From Prochlorococcus sp. AG-347-K19 (GTDB taxonomy: Bacteria; Cyanobacteriota; Cyanobacteriia; PCC-6307; Cyanobiaceae), in the NCBI GenBank assembly GCA_003281335.1, contig QCCG01000010.1, positions 1 through 53,816 of the forward strand: DNA of 53,816 nucleotides. The letters are read 5' to 3'. This document shows positions 1 to 9,910 of the stretch, one piece after another (within the stretch, counting starts at the first letter, position 1; every line of letters begins with the position of its first letter). The notes below the pieces were generated by a model, which saw only the letters and a program-made list of their open reading frames with translations, was not told the DNA's origin and searched no databases. Position numbers and translations under genes: made by a program.

Positions 1-891
1 TGGAAGTGGAAAAATTGGGAAATTTCTTGGTCTTTATCAAGAGAATCAACTTCTGAAAAAAATATTAAAATTTTATTAATTCACGGATTTGGAGCATCAA
101 AAAACCACTGGAGACATAATCAAGATAGTCTTGGTAAATTTTCTAACTGCTACGCAATTGACTTATTAGGATTTGGAAAAAGCAGTCAGCCTATAGCTTT
201 GTTAAATTACGAAACTGACAAAGAAAACTCAGTTATATATTCATTTGACTTATGGGGTAATCAAATATCAACATTTTGTAAAGAGGTAATAAAATCTCCT
301 GTTTACTTGGTGGGAAATTCAATTGGTGGTGTTATTGCATTAAAAGCTGCTGAAAACCTCAAAGATAATTGCAAAGGTGTCATTTTGATTGATTGTGCAC
401 AAAGAACTATGGATGATAAACGTTTAAAAAAAAGTGATATATTAATGAATCTACTGAGACCCGTCCTTAAAACGATAGTCAGACAAAAAGTAATTAGTAA
501 TATACTTTTTACAAGAGCTGCTAATCCAAAAGTTATAAAGAAAATACTTCAACAAGCTTACCCTTCAGGAAAAAATATCGATAATGAATTGATTGAAATA
601 CTTTATCAACCCTCTCAAAGGAGAAATTCTAAAGAAGCATTTCGTGGCTTTATAAACTTATTTAATGACTATCTTGCTACTGACCTTTTCGATAAGGTTG
701 ATGTTCAAATCCAATTGATCTGGGGAGAAAAAGATCCCTGGGAATCTTTAAATGAAGCAAGAGAGTGGAAGAAACAATTCAGTAATATTAAAAGATTAGA
801 TATTATTAATGGGGCAGGTCATTGTCCTCATGATGAGGAACCCGAAAAAACAAATAAGTTAATAATGGAATTTATTCAAGAAACAAAATAG
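1..891 (+). CDS. Alpha/beta hydrolase fold protein, 5'-truncated by the window edge
   Basis: The reading frame is open from the first base, so the true start lies left of the window. The first start-like codon (TTG at 199) is an internal leucine. Counting from the edge, an HGFG oxyanion-hole motif is at residues 28-31, the nucleophile elbow GNSIGG puts Ser near residue 107, the acid is probably the Asp in WGEKDPW, and the catalytic His lies in GAGHCPHDE close to the C terminus. The triad is therefore complete and an active serine hydrolase is likely. The substrate cannot be told from sequence; this superfamily includes esterases, lipases, haloperoxidase-like enzymes and pheophytinase-like proteins. 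The last 16 bases overlap the end of the convergent sigma-factor gene. Confidence 0.85.
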   Translation, partial: WKWKNWEISWSLSRESTSEKNIKILLIHGFGASKNHWRHNQDSLGKFSNCYAIDLLGFGKSSQPIALLNYETDKENSVIYSFDLWGNQISTFCKEVIKSPVYLVGNSIGGVIALKAAENLKDNCKGVILIDCAQRTMDDKRLKKSDILMNLLRPVLKTIVRQKVISNILFTRAANPKVIKKILQQAYPSGKNIDNELIEILYQPSQRRNSKEAFRGFINLFNDYLATDLFDKVDVQIQLIWGEKDPWESLNEAREWKKQFSNIKRLDIINGAGHCPHDEEPEKTNKLIMEFIQETK

Positions 892-1877
892 GCTTCTACA
901 TTATCACTAAGTCTTCTTAAGCCTCTTAACCCATCTCGTTCTAAGTTTCTTACTCGATCTCTACTTATCCCTAGTACCCTCCCTATTCCTGTAAGAGACA
1001 TTGGCTCATCTCCGTCCATACCGTATCTCATTCGTAAAACTCTGCATTGCAGATCAGGTAATTGATGTAAAAGAGAATGTAAGTCACCTCTCATGCAATC
1101 CATCTCTATTTGCTCATCTGGCAAATCCTCTCCCCCTGCCAGCAAATCTAATAATATTGTATCTTCGCCATCACCAACTTTTGTTTCAAGACTAACTGGC
1201 TGCCCAGCTTTGCACATTAAATCTTTGACGTCATCTTCAGGAAGTTCTACATATTTCGCAAGTTCACTTACTGTTGGAGTTCTAGACATTTCTTGACTGA
1301 GCTCTCTTTGACCTTTCTTTAACTTATTCAACATTTCAGTTATGTGAATTGGTAATCTTATCGCCCGACTTTTTTCAGCTATTGCTCTAGTAATACCTTG
1401 TCTAATCCACCAGTATGCATACGTCGAAAACTTATAACCTCTGGCTGGATCGAATTTTTCAACTCCTCTGACCAGACCAATAGTTCCCTCTTGAATTAAA
1501 TCTAAGAGTTCCATATTTCTTTTTGTATATTTTTTCGCAACGCTTACTACCAATCTTAAATTCGCTGCAACCATTCTTTCTTTAGCTCTCTGTCCAGCTC
1601 TAAATCTTTTTTTAATTATTGATGTAGATAAGTTCAATTTTGTTGATAATTCATCAATACTAGGCTTATCACCTGTTAATTCAATAATTTCTAATTCTGC
1701 TCTTTCAACCTCCATATACTCTTGGACTTGTCGACCTAGAGTAATTTCTTGCTCGTGAGAAAGTAATGGAACTCTTCCTATGTCTCTCAAGTATGATCTA
1801 ACAAGATCGACATCATTACTTGATTTTATACTTGCGATTGACGCTAATTTATTTTCACTTATTGTTTCAGAAGACAT
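876..1877 (-). CDS. Group 2 RNA polymerase sigma-70 family factor
   Basis: This is a primary-like, probably non-essential sigma factor that directs RNA polymerase to promoter subsets. Region 1.2 begins at DLVRSYLRDIG. Region 2 holds the core-binding and -10 recognition block (NLRLVVSVAKKY, LDLIQEG, FSTYAYWWIRQ). Region 3 follows RAIRLPIHI, and region 4.2 is the terminal helix-turn-helix (GIGRVLGISRDRVRNLERDGL). There is no long acidic region 1.1, which fits group 2 rather than the main RpoD. I chose the ATG at 1877 (protein starts MSSETI, 333 aa); an in-frame ATG at 1910 would add 11 residues and neither has a clear ribosome site. It lies downstream of mgtE and ends inside the tail of the convergent hydrolase gene. 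Which of SigB-SigE it equals cannot be settled here. Confidence 0.92.
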   Translation of the reverse strand: MSSETISENKLASIASIKSSNDVDLVRSYLRDIGRVPLLSHEQEITLGRQVQEYMEVERAELEIIELTGDKPSIDELSTKLNLSTSIIKKRFRAGQRAKERMVAANLRLVVSVAKKYTKRNMELLDLIQEGTIGLVRGVEKFDPARGYKFSTYAYWWIRQGITRAIAEKSRAIRLPIHITEMLNKLKKGQRELSQEMSRTPTVSELAKYVELPEDDVKDLMCKAGQPVSLETKVGDGEDTILLDLLAGGEDLPDEQIEMDCMRGDLHSLLHQLPDLQCRVLRMRYGMDGDEPMSLTGIGRVLGISRDRVRNLERDGLRGLRRLSDNVEAYFVS

Positions 1878-1941
1878 GAAAGTTAAATGATGTTTTGTAA
1901 ACAATACCATTAAGAAATGTAAAGTTAAACAAAAAAATCCA

Positions 1942-1957
1942 CATTTTTACAAAAATG
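1942..1957 (-). terminator. Possible hairpin terminator after mgtE
   Basis: A perfect 7-bp inverted repeat (CATTTTT, two-base loop, AAAAATG) lies about 20 bases beyond the mgtE stop. On the minus strand it is followed within four bases by a run of seven T. The stem is almost all A/T and the loop is tight, so termination would be weak. It also sits upstream of the sigma gene, so it may only reduce read-through. Confidence 0.3.
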
Positions 1958-1977
1958 AGAATAAATACCTAGTGAAT

Positions 1978-3384
1978 TTAAATTAATGAAGAGCTTAATA
2001 ACCATTTTGCTGTACTTAGATAAATAAATACACCTGCAATATCAGTGACAGTTGTAATGAAGGGGGAGGACATTAAAGCTGGATCTAATTTCATTCTGTC
2101 AAACAACAAAGGGAGGATCGCTCCTGTTGTAGCAGCTAAAGTTGTTATTGATATTAAACTTATTCCCACCGCAGAGGCGATTAAAGGGCCTTCTCCTTGC
2201 CACCAAGCAAAAGGAAATACTACAAGCATCATAAAAACACCTAAAAGAGCACCTGTTATTGCCTCCTTAACTACTGCCTTAATTGCACCAAGAGACTTCA
2301 ATTTTTGAGTACTTAAACCTCTAATAACAACCGTTGAACTTTGAGCCCCAACATTTCCCCCAGTACCTATAAGTAATGGTATAAATGCAGCTAATAAAAC
2401 TATTTCTTTTAATATTTGATCATTCATAGCTATAACTTTTGTCGTTAAACCATTTGCCAAAACCAGAATTAATAGCCATAAAATTCTTCTTCGAGCAATC
2501 GTAAACAAACTACTTTGGAAATAATCATCTTCATCTCCAGGTTGTACTGCACCAGCTGCATAAATGTCTCTTGTTGCTTCTTGTTCTATAACATCAATTA
2601 AATCATCTACAGTTACTATCCCAACAAGTCTTTTTTCTTTATCAACGACTGGGAGAGCTAAAAAATCATATCTTTGTATTGCTCTAGCAACCTCTTCTTG
2701 ATTCGTATTAGTAGAGATATTAACTACGTCTCTTGTCATGACGTCTCCAATTGGCTTTGAAGGATCAGCTGTTACAAGGTCTCTTAAAGATAAAATACCA
2801 GTTAAATGTCTTTCTTTGTCTGTGACATATAAGCTATAGATAGTTTCAGTAAATGGGGCTCTTTTTCTAACTAAAGAAAGAGCCTCTGCTGCTGTTTGCA
2901 TCTCTTTTAGGTCTATAAATTCAGTTGTCATTAATCTTCCAGCAGTTTCAGGCTCATATCCAAGTAATTCAGCTGTTACTTTCCTTTCACCAGGACTAAG
3001 AGCAGACAAAAATTTTCGTACAACTTTTGCAGGTAATTCATCAAAGAGTTGAACCCTATCATCAGGAGACATTTTTTCCACAATTTCTAAAACTTCTCCT
3101 GAACGAAGTCTTTCTAATAAGGTTTGTTGAACTACTGGATCTAAATATTCATATACCTCAATTGCTTCATTTTTTTTTAATAATCGAAATGCTAATGCCT
3201 GCAATATTTGTGGAAGGCTTCCAATGGCATCTGCAATATCAACAGGTTGGGAAGGCTCTAAAAGTAACTTTGCCTCGTCATAATTTCCTGCTATGAGCAA
3301 TTTCTCTAGTTGAATAATAATATTTTCTTGTGTACTTAAATCTGAAGATAAGGATGTAACTGTTTCAAAATTATTTTCTTTCAT
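1978..3384 (-). CDS. mgtE: MgtE-type magnesium transporter/channel
   Basis: This 468-aa protein has the full MgtE layout. A cytoplasmic superhelical N domain covers about residues 20-145 (LLEPSQPVDIADAI, LQALAFRLL). A CBS-domain pair covers about 150-270, including MTTEFI and DVMTRDVV. A block of hydrophobic helices from about 300 to the end forms the pore. In characterised MgtE proteins Mg2+ binding between the N and CBS domains closes the pore. The gene follows two crcB genes on the same strand and has its own likely promoter (TATAAT on the minus strand at 3416-3421) and a GGGG-rich ribosome site at 3394-3398, so it is probably transcribed both with and without them. Some family members also carry Co2+. 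Confidence 0.95.
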   Translation of the reverse strand: MKENNFETVTSLSSDLSTQENIIIQLEKLLIAGNYDEAKLLLEPSQPVDIADAIGSLPQILQALAFRLLKKNEAIEVYEYLDPVVQQTLLERLRSGEVLEIVEKMSPDDRVQLFDELPAKVVRKFLSALSPGERKVTAELLGYEPETAGRLMTTEFIDLKEMQTAAEALSLVRKRAPFTETIYSLYVTDKERHLTGILSLRDLVTADPSKPIGDVMTRDVVNISTNTNQEEVARAIQRYDFLALPVVDKEKRLVGIVTVDDLIDVIEQEATRDIYAAGAVQPGDEDDYFQSSLFTIARRRILWLLILVLANGLTTKVIAMNDQILKEIVLLAAFIPLLIGTGGNVGAQSSTVVIRGLSTQKLKSLGAIKAVVKEAITGALLGVFMMLVVFPFAWWQGEGPLIASAVGISLISITTLAATTGAILPLLFDRMKLDPALMSSPFITTVTDIAGVFIYLSTAKWLLSSSLI

Positions 3385-3415
3385 AAATATAATCCCCTAT
3401 CAAAGTAACAACACT

Positions 3416-3421
3416 ATTATA
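3416..3421 (-). promoter_or_regulatory. Predicted -10 box for mgtE
   Basis: On the minus strand TATAAT lies 32 bases before the mgtE ATG. This gives an expected leader of about 25 bases that contains the AGGGG ribosome site at 3394-3398. There is no clear -35, which is common in this kind of genome. Confidence 0.45.
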
Positions 3422-3427
3422 TGAAAT

Positions 3428-3757
3428 CTAAGTAATTTTTCTACTTATCCAGCTCCCTACAAACATTGTGAATAAATTTATCATAATGATTAAATTAAAA
3501 AAAATTATAAATTTTATCCAATCCCCTTGGTGTAAAATTTTGTACAAAAAAAATATAAATCCGCTAAAGGATGTAAAGCAAGAAAAAAAACCACTCAATA
3601 AAATTTTTTCAGATGAATAACTTAATCTTCTACTAGTAAAAAAACCAACCAAAAATGATCCAATTATTGAAATAAAAAAATTATTATTTATGATTAACCT
3701 TAAAAAGGTAGCTAAGTAAGCAGCTAAAAGAAGATAAATAAAATTATTTATCTTCAC
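3428..3757 (-). CDS. crcB: CrcB/Fluc fluoride channel, second copy of a tandem pair
   Basis: A 109-aa membrane protein with four hydrophobic segments, the size of one CrcB (Fluc) subunit. It keeps an LRL segment in the first helix, a GSFLVG motif and a degenerate Phe-box region (FFSCFTSFSGF). At the place where most Fluc subunits have the conserved Asn of the VNxxGSF motif it has Ser (ISIIGSF). Translation starts at GTG and begins one base after the stop of the first crcB copy, so the two are very likely translationally coupled. Fluc channels are dual-topology dimers. Adjacent diverged copies usually form a heterodimer that exports fluoride, which is the likely role here. Confidence 0.82.
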   Translation of the reverse strand: MKINNFIYLLLAAYLATFLRLIINNNFFISIIGSFLVGFFTSRRLSYSSEKILLSGFFSCFTSFSGFIFFLYKILHQGDWIKFIIFFNLIIMINLFTMFVGSWISRKIT

Positions 3758-3758
3758 T

Positions 3759-4124
3759 TTAAAAAAATTGAATAAGAAAATAACCTAAATAAAAAAAGAA
3801 GAATGAAAAAATTATCACTTCAATATAGTGAAAAAATAATCTCATGAATTTTCTATTTTTAAATAATTCAAATAGTTGATATATAAAAGAAGAAAATGTA
3901 CTAAAACATCCTAAAAAACCACTGTAAAATAATACTAATATTTCGTTATTAACAAAATTTAAAGCTACTAAAATTCCTAATAAAAAAGATGATAAAAAAT
4001 TTACTATTGAAGTATTTTGAATATCAAAACCTATGCTTTTTTTAAAATTATTTTGTATAAATATTCTTAGTATTAACCCAAAAGTACTGCCGAGTAAAAT
4101 TATAGTTATTGAACTAAAATCCAA
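3759..4124 (-). CDS. crcB: CrcB/Fluc fluoride channel, first copy of a tandem pair
   Basis: A 121-aa protein with four predicted membrane helices and the CrcB signature GFLGCFSTFSSF, which carries the two pore-lining phenylalanines of the family. It keeps the Asn of the helix-2 motif (IVNFLSSFLLG) but lacks the following Gly, the reverse of its neighbour. The start is TTG (4122-4124), only three bases after the upstream small gene; there is no ATG option that keeps the first helix. Role by family: passive fluoride export, probably as a heterodimer with the next gene. Confidence 0.85.
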   Translation of the reverse strand: MDFSSITIILLGSTFGLILRIFIQNNFKKSIGFDIQNTSIVNFLSSFLLGILVALNFVNNEILVLFYSGFLGCFSTFSSFIYQLFELFKNRKFMRLFFHYIEVIIFSFFFFYLGYFLIQFF

Positions 4125-4127
4125 AAT

Positions 4128-6421
<2,294 letters not shown>

Positions 6422-6442
6422 TTAATATAAAAAAAATACTAG

Positions 6443-6468
6443 ACTTTTAAAATGTTATTTTTAAAAGT
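6443..6468. repeat. Perfect 10-bp inverted repeat between gyrB and miaA
   Basis: Arms ACTTTTAAAA (6443-6452) and TTTTAAAAGT (6459-6468) flank a six-base spacer, about 22 bases before the gyrB start. It could be an operator or leader hairpin, but the arms are almost wholly A/T and such repeats occur by chance in this composition. Confidence 0.35.
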
Positions 6469-6571
6469 TGTTTCATTAAACTTACCACCGCAATAAGATA
6501 AAGGCTCGAAGTAAATGAAAAATTTAATTACTTTAATTATATAGCTAATATTTTTTTCTTCAGAAATTCGT

Positions 6572-7471
6572 ATGTCTTCATATCTACCTCATGTAATAAT
6601 TTTAATTGGGCCTACTGCAAGTGGCAAAACAGAATTAGCTATTGAAATTGCAGAATACTTTAAAACTCATATACACAATATCGATTCAAGACAAATTTAT
6701 AAATCCATGGATATTGGAACAGCCAAGCCATCTAAAATCCAACAAAAAAAAATAAAGCATTTTTTAATTGATATTGAGGAACCAATTAATCCAATTAATG
6801 TAAAACAATTTCAAAAAATTGCTCAAAAATCTATTAAAGAAGAAATTAAACAAAACAATCTACCTTTTCTTGTTGGAGGAAGTGGGTTGTATATGAACTC
6901 AATAACAAAAGGATTTTTTGTACCAGATGTCCCTCCACAAAATAATTTTAGAAGACAATTAGAAGAACTTGGTCAGGAAAAATGTTGGGACCTACTAAAA
7001 AATTGTGATCCATTGTCAACAAAAAAAATCAATTTTGCTGACCATATTAGAACAATAAGAGCTTTAGAAGTCTTCTACGTAACAGGTAAACCTATGTCAA
7101 CTCTGAAAGTTCAAAACCCGCCTAGCTGGAAAATCCTCGAGCTTGGATTAGATAGAGATAATTTAAAAGAAAGAATTTTTCAAAGAACAAAAAATATGTT
7201 TTTATCTGGAATTATTGAGGAGACAAACCACCTCATCTCCAAATACGGATTTGACTTGCCAATATTAGAAACCATTGGTTATCGAGAAGCGAGGGATGTT
7301 TTAAATAACCATTTAACAATTGACAAAGCGATTGAGTTAACTGCGACAAAAACAATCCAATTTGCAAAAAGACAAAAAACTTGGTTTCGTAATAAAAATA
7401 ATCCTCTTTGGCTTAATAACAAAAACCTGCTAAAAGATGCAATAATTAAAATAGAGTCTTTTTTAAGCTAA
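6572..7471 (+). CDS. miaA: tRNA dimethylallyltransferase
   Basis: MiaA adds a dimethylallyl group to N6 of A37 in tRNAs that read codons starting with U, which stabilises pairing. The 299-aa protein has the P-loop GPTASGKT at residues 13-20, the [16 protein letters not shown] block that binds substrate, a GGSGLYM motif near residue 107, and IGYREA with a following Q-F-A-K-RQ-TWF segment at the C-terminal side that is typical for the family. The length is normal. It is divergent from gyrB and lies 53 bases before infC on the same strand. Confidence 0.97.
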   Translation: MSSYLPHVIILIGPTASGKTELAIEIAEYFKTHIHNIDSRQIYKSMDIGTAKPSKIQQKKIKHFLIDIEEPINPINVKQFQKIAQKSIKEEIKQNNLPFLVGGSGLYMNSITKGFFVPDVPPQNNFRRQLEELGQEKCWDLLKNCDPLSTKKINFADHIRTIRALEVFYVTGKPMSTLKVQNPPSWKILELGLDRDNLKERIFQRTKNMFLSGIIEETNHLISKYGFDLPILETIGYREARDVLNNHLTIDKAIELTATKTIQFAKRQKTWFRNKNNPLWLNNKNLLKDAIIKIESFLS

Positions 7472-7524
7472 CTTTATAAAAATAGATTTTGTTCATCATC
7501 CAATCAATTTATTTAATTAACTGA

Positions 7525-8097
7525 ATGCCCCCACGCCCACGCTTTGACCGAAGAGCTCCAGTTAGAGAGCTACCAAATATAAATGAGAGAATAAAATACC
7601 CTCAATTGAGAGTCGTTGATTCAGATGGAAAACAATTAGGCGTCATCGATAGATTAAAAGCATTAGAAATAGCATCTCAAAGAGAACTTGATTTAGTTTT
7701 GGTTAGCGAAAAAGCAAATCCTCCTGTTTGTAGAATCATGGACTACGGTAAATATAAATTTGAGCAAGAAAAGAAAGCTAAAGAAGCAAGGAAAAAATCT
7801 CATCAAACAGAAGTTAAAGAAGTAAAAATGAGGTACAAAATTGACAAGCATGATTATGATGTTCGAATTGGTCAAGCTACTAAATTTCTAAAATCGGGAG
7901 ATAAAGTAAAATGTACTGTGATTTTTAGGGGAAGAGAAATTCAACACTCAAATTTAGCTGAAACTCTTCTTTTGAAAATGGCTAATGATTTAGAAGAGCA
8001 ATCAGAAGTTCAACAAAAACCAAAAAGAGAAGGAAGAAACATGATTATGTTTTTAAGCCCTCGAAAAACTCCTCTCATTAAAAAAATTGATGGGTGA
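7525..8097 (+). CDS. infC: Translation initiation factor IF-3
   Basis: IF-3 binds the 30S subunit, prevents early 50S joining and checks the start codon. The 190-aa protein shows the N domain ([45 protein letters not shown]), a lysine-rich linker helix, and the C domain ([31 protein letters not shown]). The ATG at 7525 gives the short basic [10 protein letters not shown] leader common in cyanobacteria. Unlike E. coli infC, it does not use AUU. The L35/L20 genes that often follow infC are instead about 29 kb away, at 37.6 kb. Confidence 0.97.
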   Translation: MPPRPRFDRRAPVRELPNINERIKYPQLRVVDSDGKQLGVIDRLKALEIASQRELDLVLVSEKANPPVCRIMDYGKYKFEQEKKAKEARKKSHQTEVKEVKMRYKIDKHDYDVRIGQATKFLKSGDKVKCTVIFRGREIQHSNLAETLLLKMANDLEEQSEVQQKPKREGRNMIMFLSPRKTPLIKKIDG

Positions 8098-8174
8098 AAA
8101 ATTGCTCCTGTAAGGTATGACGAATGTTAAAGTGTCACTATGGTCAAAAATAAATTAATCAGGGTTTTTTCCAA

Positions 8175-9161
8175 GTGAGATTTCATATTCAACAGGACAG
8201 TGATATCCCAGCATCGACTCAACTATATAATCAAATTTGTTTCGCAATTGCAGCAAGACATTTTCCTCCAGGGCACAGGCTTCCCAGTACAAGGCAACTT
8301 GCAATGCAGACTGGACTCCATAGGAATACTATAAGCAAGGTTTACAGACAACTGGAAATCGATGGGGTTGTTGAAGCGATAGCTGGATCGGGTATCTATG
8401 TAAGGGATAATCTTACAAAAAGAAAATTTAAAAAATCAGCCCACTCAAAAAGTATAAAAAGTAAACCACCAGATCAAGAAGCAAAGAAGGTTATTGATAA
8501 CTTGATAAATCTTGGATGCACTTTACAGGAAACGAGAGAGATTTTAACTAATGAAATTGATTGGCGTATTAAGTGCGGATCAAGAATCATAGTCAGTACT
8601 CCTAGAGAGGATATTGGCGCTTCTATGTTAATAGCAGAAGACCTCTCTACAACAGTTGAAGTACCAGTAGAAGTTGTTCCTATGGAAGAATTAGAAAAAG
8701 TTTTAAGTAATTCAAATAATGGAACAATAGTCACAAGTAGATATTTTTTACAGCCTCTCGAAAAAGTTGCTAAGCAACATGGAGTACGCGCTATTGCAGT
8801 TGACTTGAGCGACTTTCAAAAAGAATTAAAAATTATCAAGGAATTAAATGCTGGAAGTTGTGTAGGTATTGTAAGCATAAGTCCTGGTTTATTGAGGGCA
8901 GCAGAAGTTATTATACACAGCATGCGAGGTAGTGAAATAATGCTAATGACAGCAATCTCAGACAATAGCAGTAGATTACTGTCACTTTTAAAGGCTTCAA
9001 ACCATATTGTGTGTGATGGACCTAGTTTATCAGTTGTAGAAAACACATTATTAAAAAATCGTTCTCAGTTGATTAGATTACCTCAAATAATATGTGCTAA
9101 AAATTATTTAAGTATAGAAACAATAAATCAATTAAAAAAAGAAATAGGAGTTATTAATTAG
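8175..9161 (+). CDS. GntR-family transcriptional regulator
   Basis: The N-terminal 70 residues form a GntR winged helix-turn-helix: PASTQLYNQICFAIAARHFPPGHRLPSTRQLA, then TGLHRNTISKVYRQLEIDGVV and a wing ending GSGIYVRD. The remaining 250 residues do not look like the FCD, UTRA or aminotransferase (MocR) effector domains and have no motif I recognise. It resembles the larger cyanobacterial GntR regulators of the type once linked to photosystem stoichiometry (inferred only from architecture). The start is GTG at 8175. The stop is three bases before cysE, so the two are likely co-transcribed and cysE is a natural candidate target. Confidence 0.88.
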   Translation: MRFHIQQDSDIPASTQLYNQICFAIAARHFPPGHRLPSTRQLAMQTGLHRNTISKVYRQLEIDGVVEAIAGSGIYVRDNLTKRKFKKSAHSKSIKSKPPDQEAKKVIDNLINLGCTLQETREILTNEIDWRIKCGSRIIVSTPREDIGASMLIAEDLSTTVEVPVEVVPMEELEKVLSNSNNGTIVTSRYFLQPLEKVAKQHGVRAIAVDLSDFQKELKIIKELNAGSCVGIVSISPGLLRAAEVIIHSMRGSEIMLMTAISDNSSRLLSLLKASNHIVCDGPSLSVVENTLLKNRSQLIRLPQIICAKNYLSIETINQLKKEIGVIN

Positions 9162-9164
9162 AAC

Positions 9165-9902
9165 ATGATATTAAAAACGTTTAAATCAGATATAGAAATT
9201 ATCAGAGAGAGAGATCCTGCCGCAAGAGGAATAATAGAAATCTTACTTTGCTACCCAGGCTTTCAATCGATAGTTATACATAGGTTTACCCATAAATTAT
9301 GGCAATTAAAGATTCCTTTGATTCCCCGCTTACTCAGTCATCTTAATAGGCTAGCAACAGGTATTGAAATCCATCCTGGGGCAAAAATTGGTAAAAAGGT
9401 TTTCATAGATCATGGAATGGGCGTTGTAATTGGCGAAACTGCTGAGATAGGAAATAACTGTTTGCTTTATCAGGGAGTGACATTAGGAGGTACTGGTAAA
9501 AGCCATGGCAAAAGACACCCCACCTTAATGGAAAATGTTGTTGTCGGAGCAGGCGCAAAAGTTCTTGGATCCATCACGGTAGGATCTAATACCAGAATTG
9601 GTGCTGGCTCAGTAGTTGTTCGAAATGTAGAGGGAAACAGTACTGTTGTTGGAGTTCCTGGCAGGGTAGTGCATCAAAGTGGTGTCAAAGTAAATCCTTT
9701 AGCTCACTCTGCCTTACCAGATGCAGAAGCTAATGTGATAAAAAATTTAATGGATAGGATAGATTCTCTTGAAAATGAGATTCTTAAATTACAAAAAACT
9801 ATACAATGTATAGCCAGCTCAGAATCTATTGATATTTCTAAACTCGGTGATTCTCAAAATCTTAAAGACAAAGAAATTTTAGAATTTCTTGGAGATGATT
9901 AA
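9165..9902 (+). CDS. cysE: Serine O-acetyltransferase
   Basis: CysE transfers acetyl from acetyl-CoA to L-serine, the committed step of cysteine synthesis. The 245-aa protein has the short N-terminal helical domain (DPAARGIIEILLCYPGFQ) and then left-handed beta-helix hexapeptide repeats (IEIHPGAKIGKKVFIDHGMGVVIGE), with the His-Gly of DHGMG in the active site, GGTGKSHGKRHP, and GAGSVVVRNV. The C-terminal 60 residues are a helical tail beyond the catalytic core. It follows the GntR gene by three bases and converges on secA with only eight bases between stops. Confidence 0.95.
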   Translation: MILKTFKSDIEIIRERDPAARGIIEILLCYPGFQSIVIHRFTHKLWQLKIPLIPRLLSHLNRLATGIEIHPGAKIGKKVFIDHGMGVVIGETAEIGNNCLLYQGVTLGGTGKSHGKRHPTLMENVVVGAGAKVLGSITVGSNTRIGAGSVVVRNVEGNSTVVGVPGRVVHQSGVKVNPLAHSALPDAEANVIKNLMDRIDSLENEILKLQKTIQCIASSESIDISKLGDSQNLKDKEILEFLGDD

Positions 9903-9910
9903 ATATTGAT

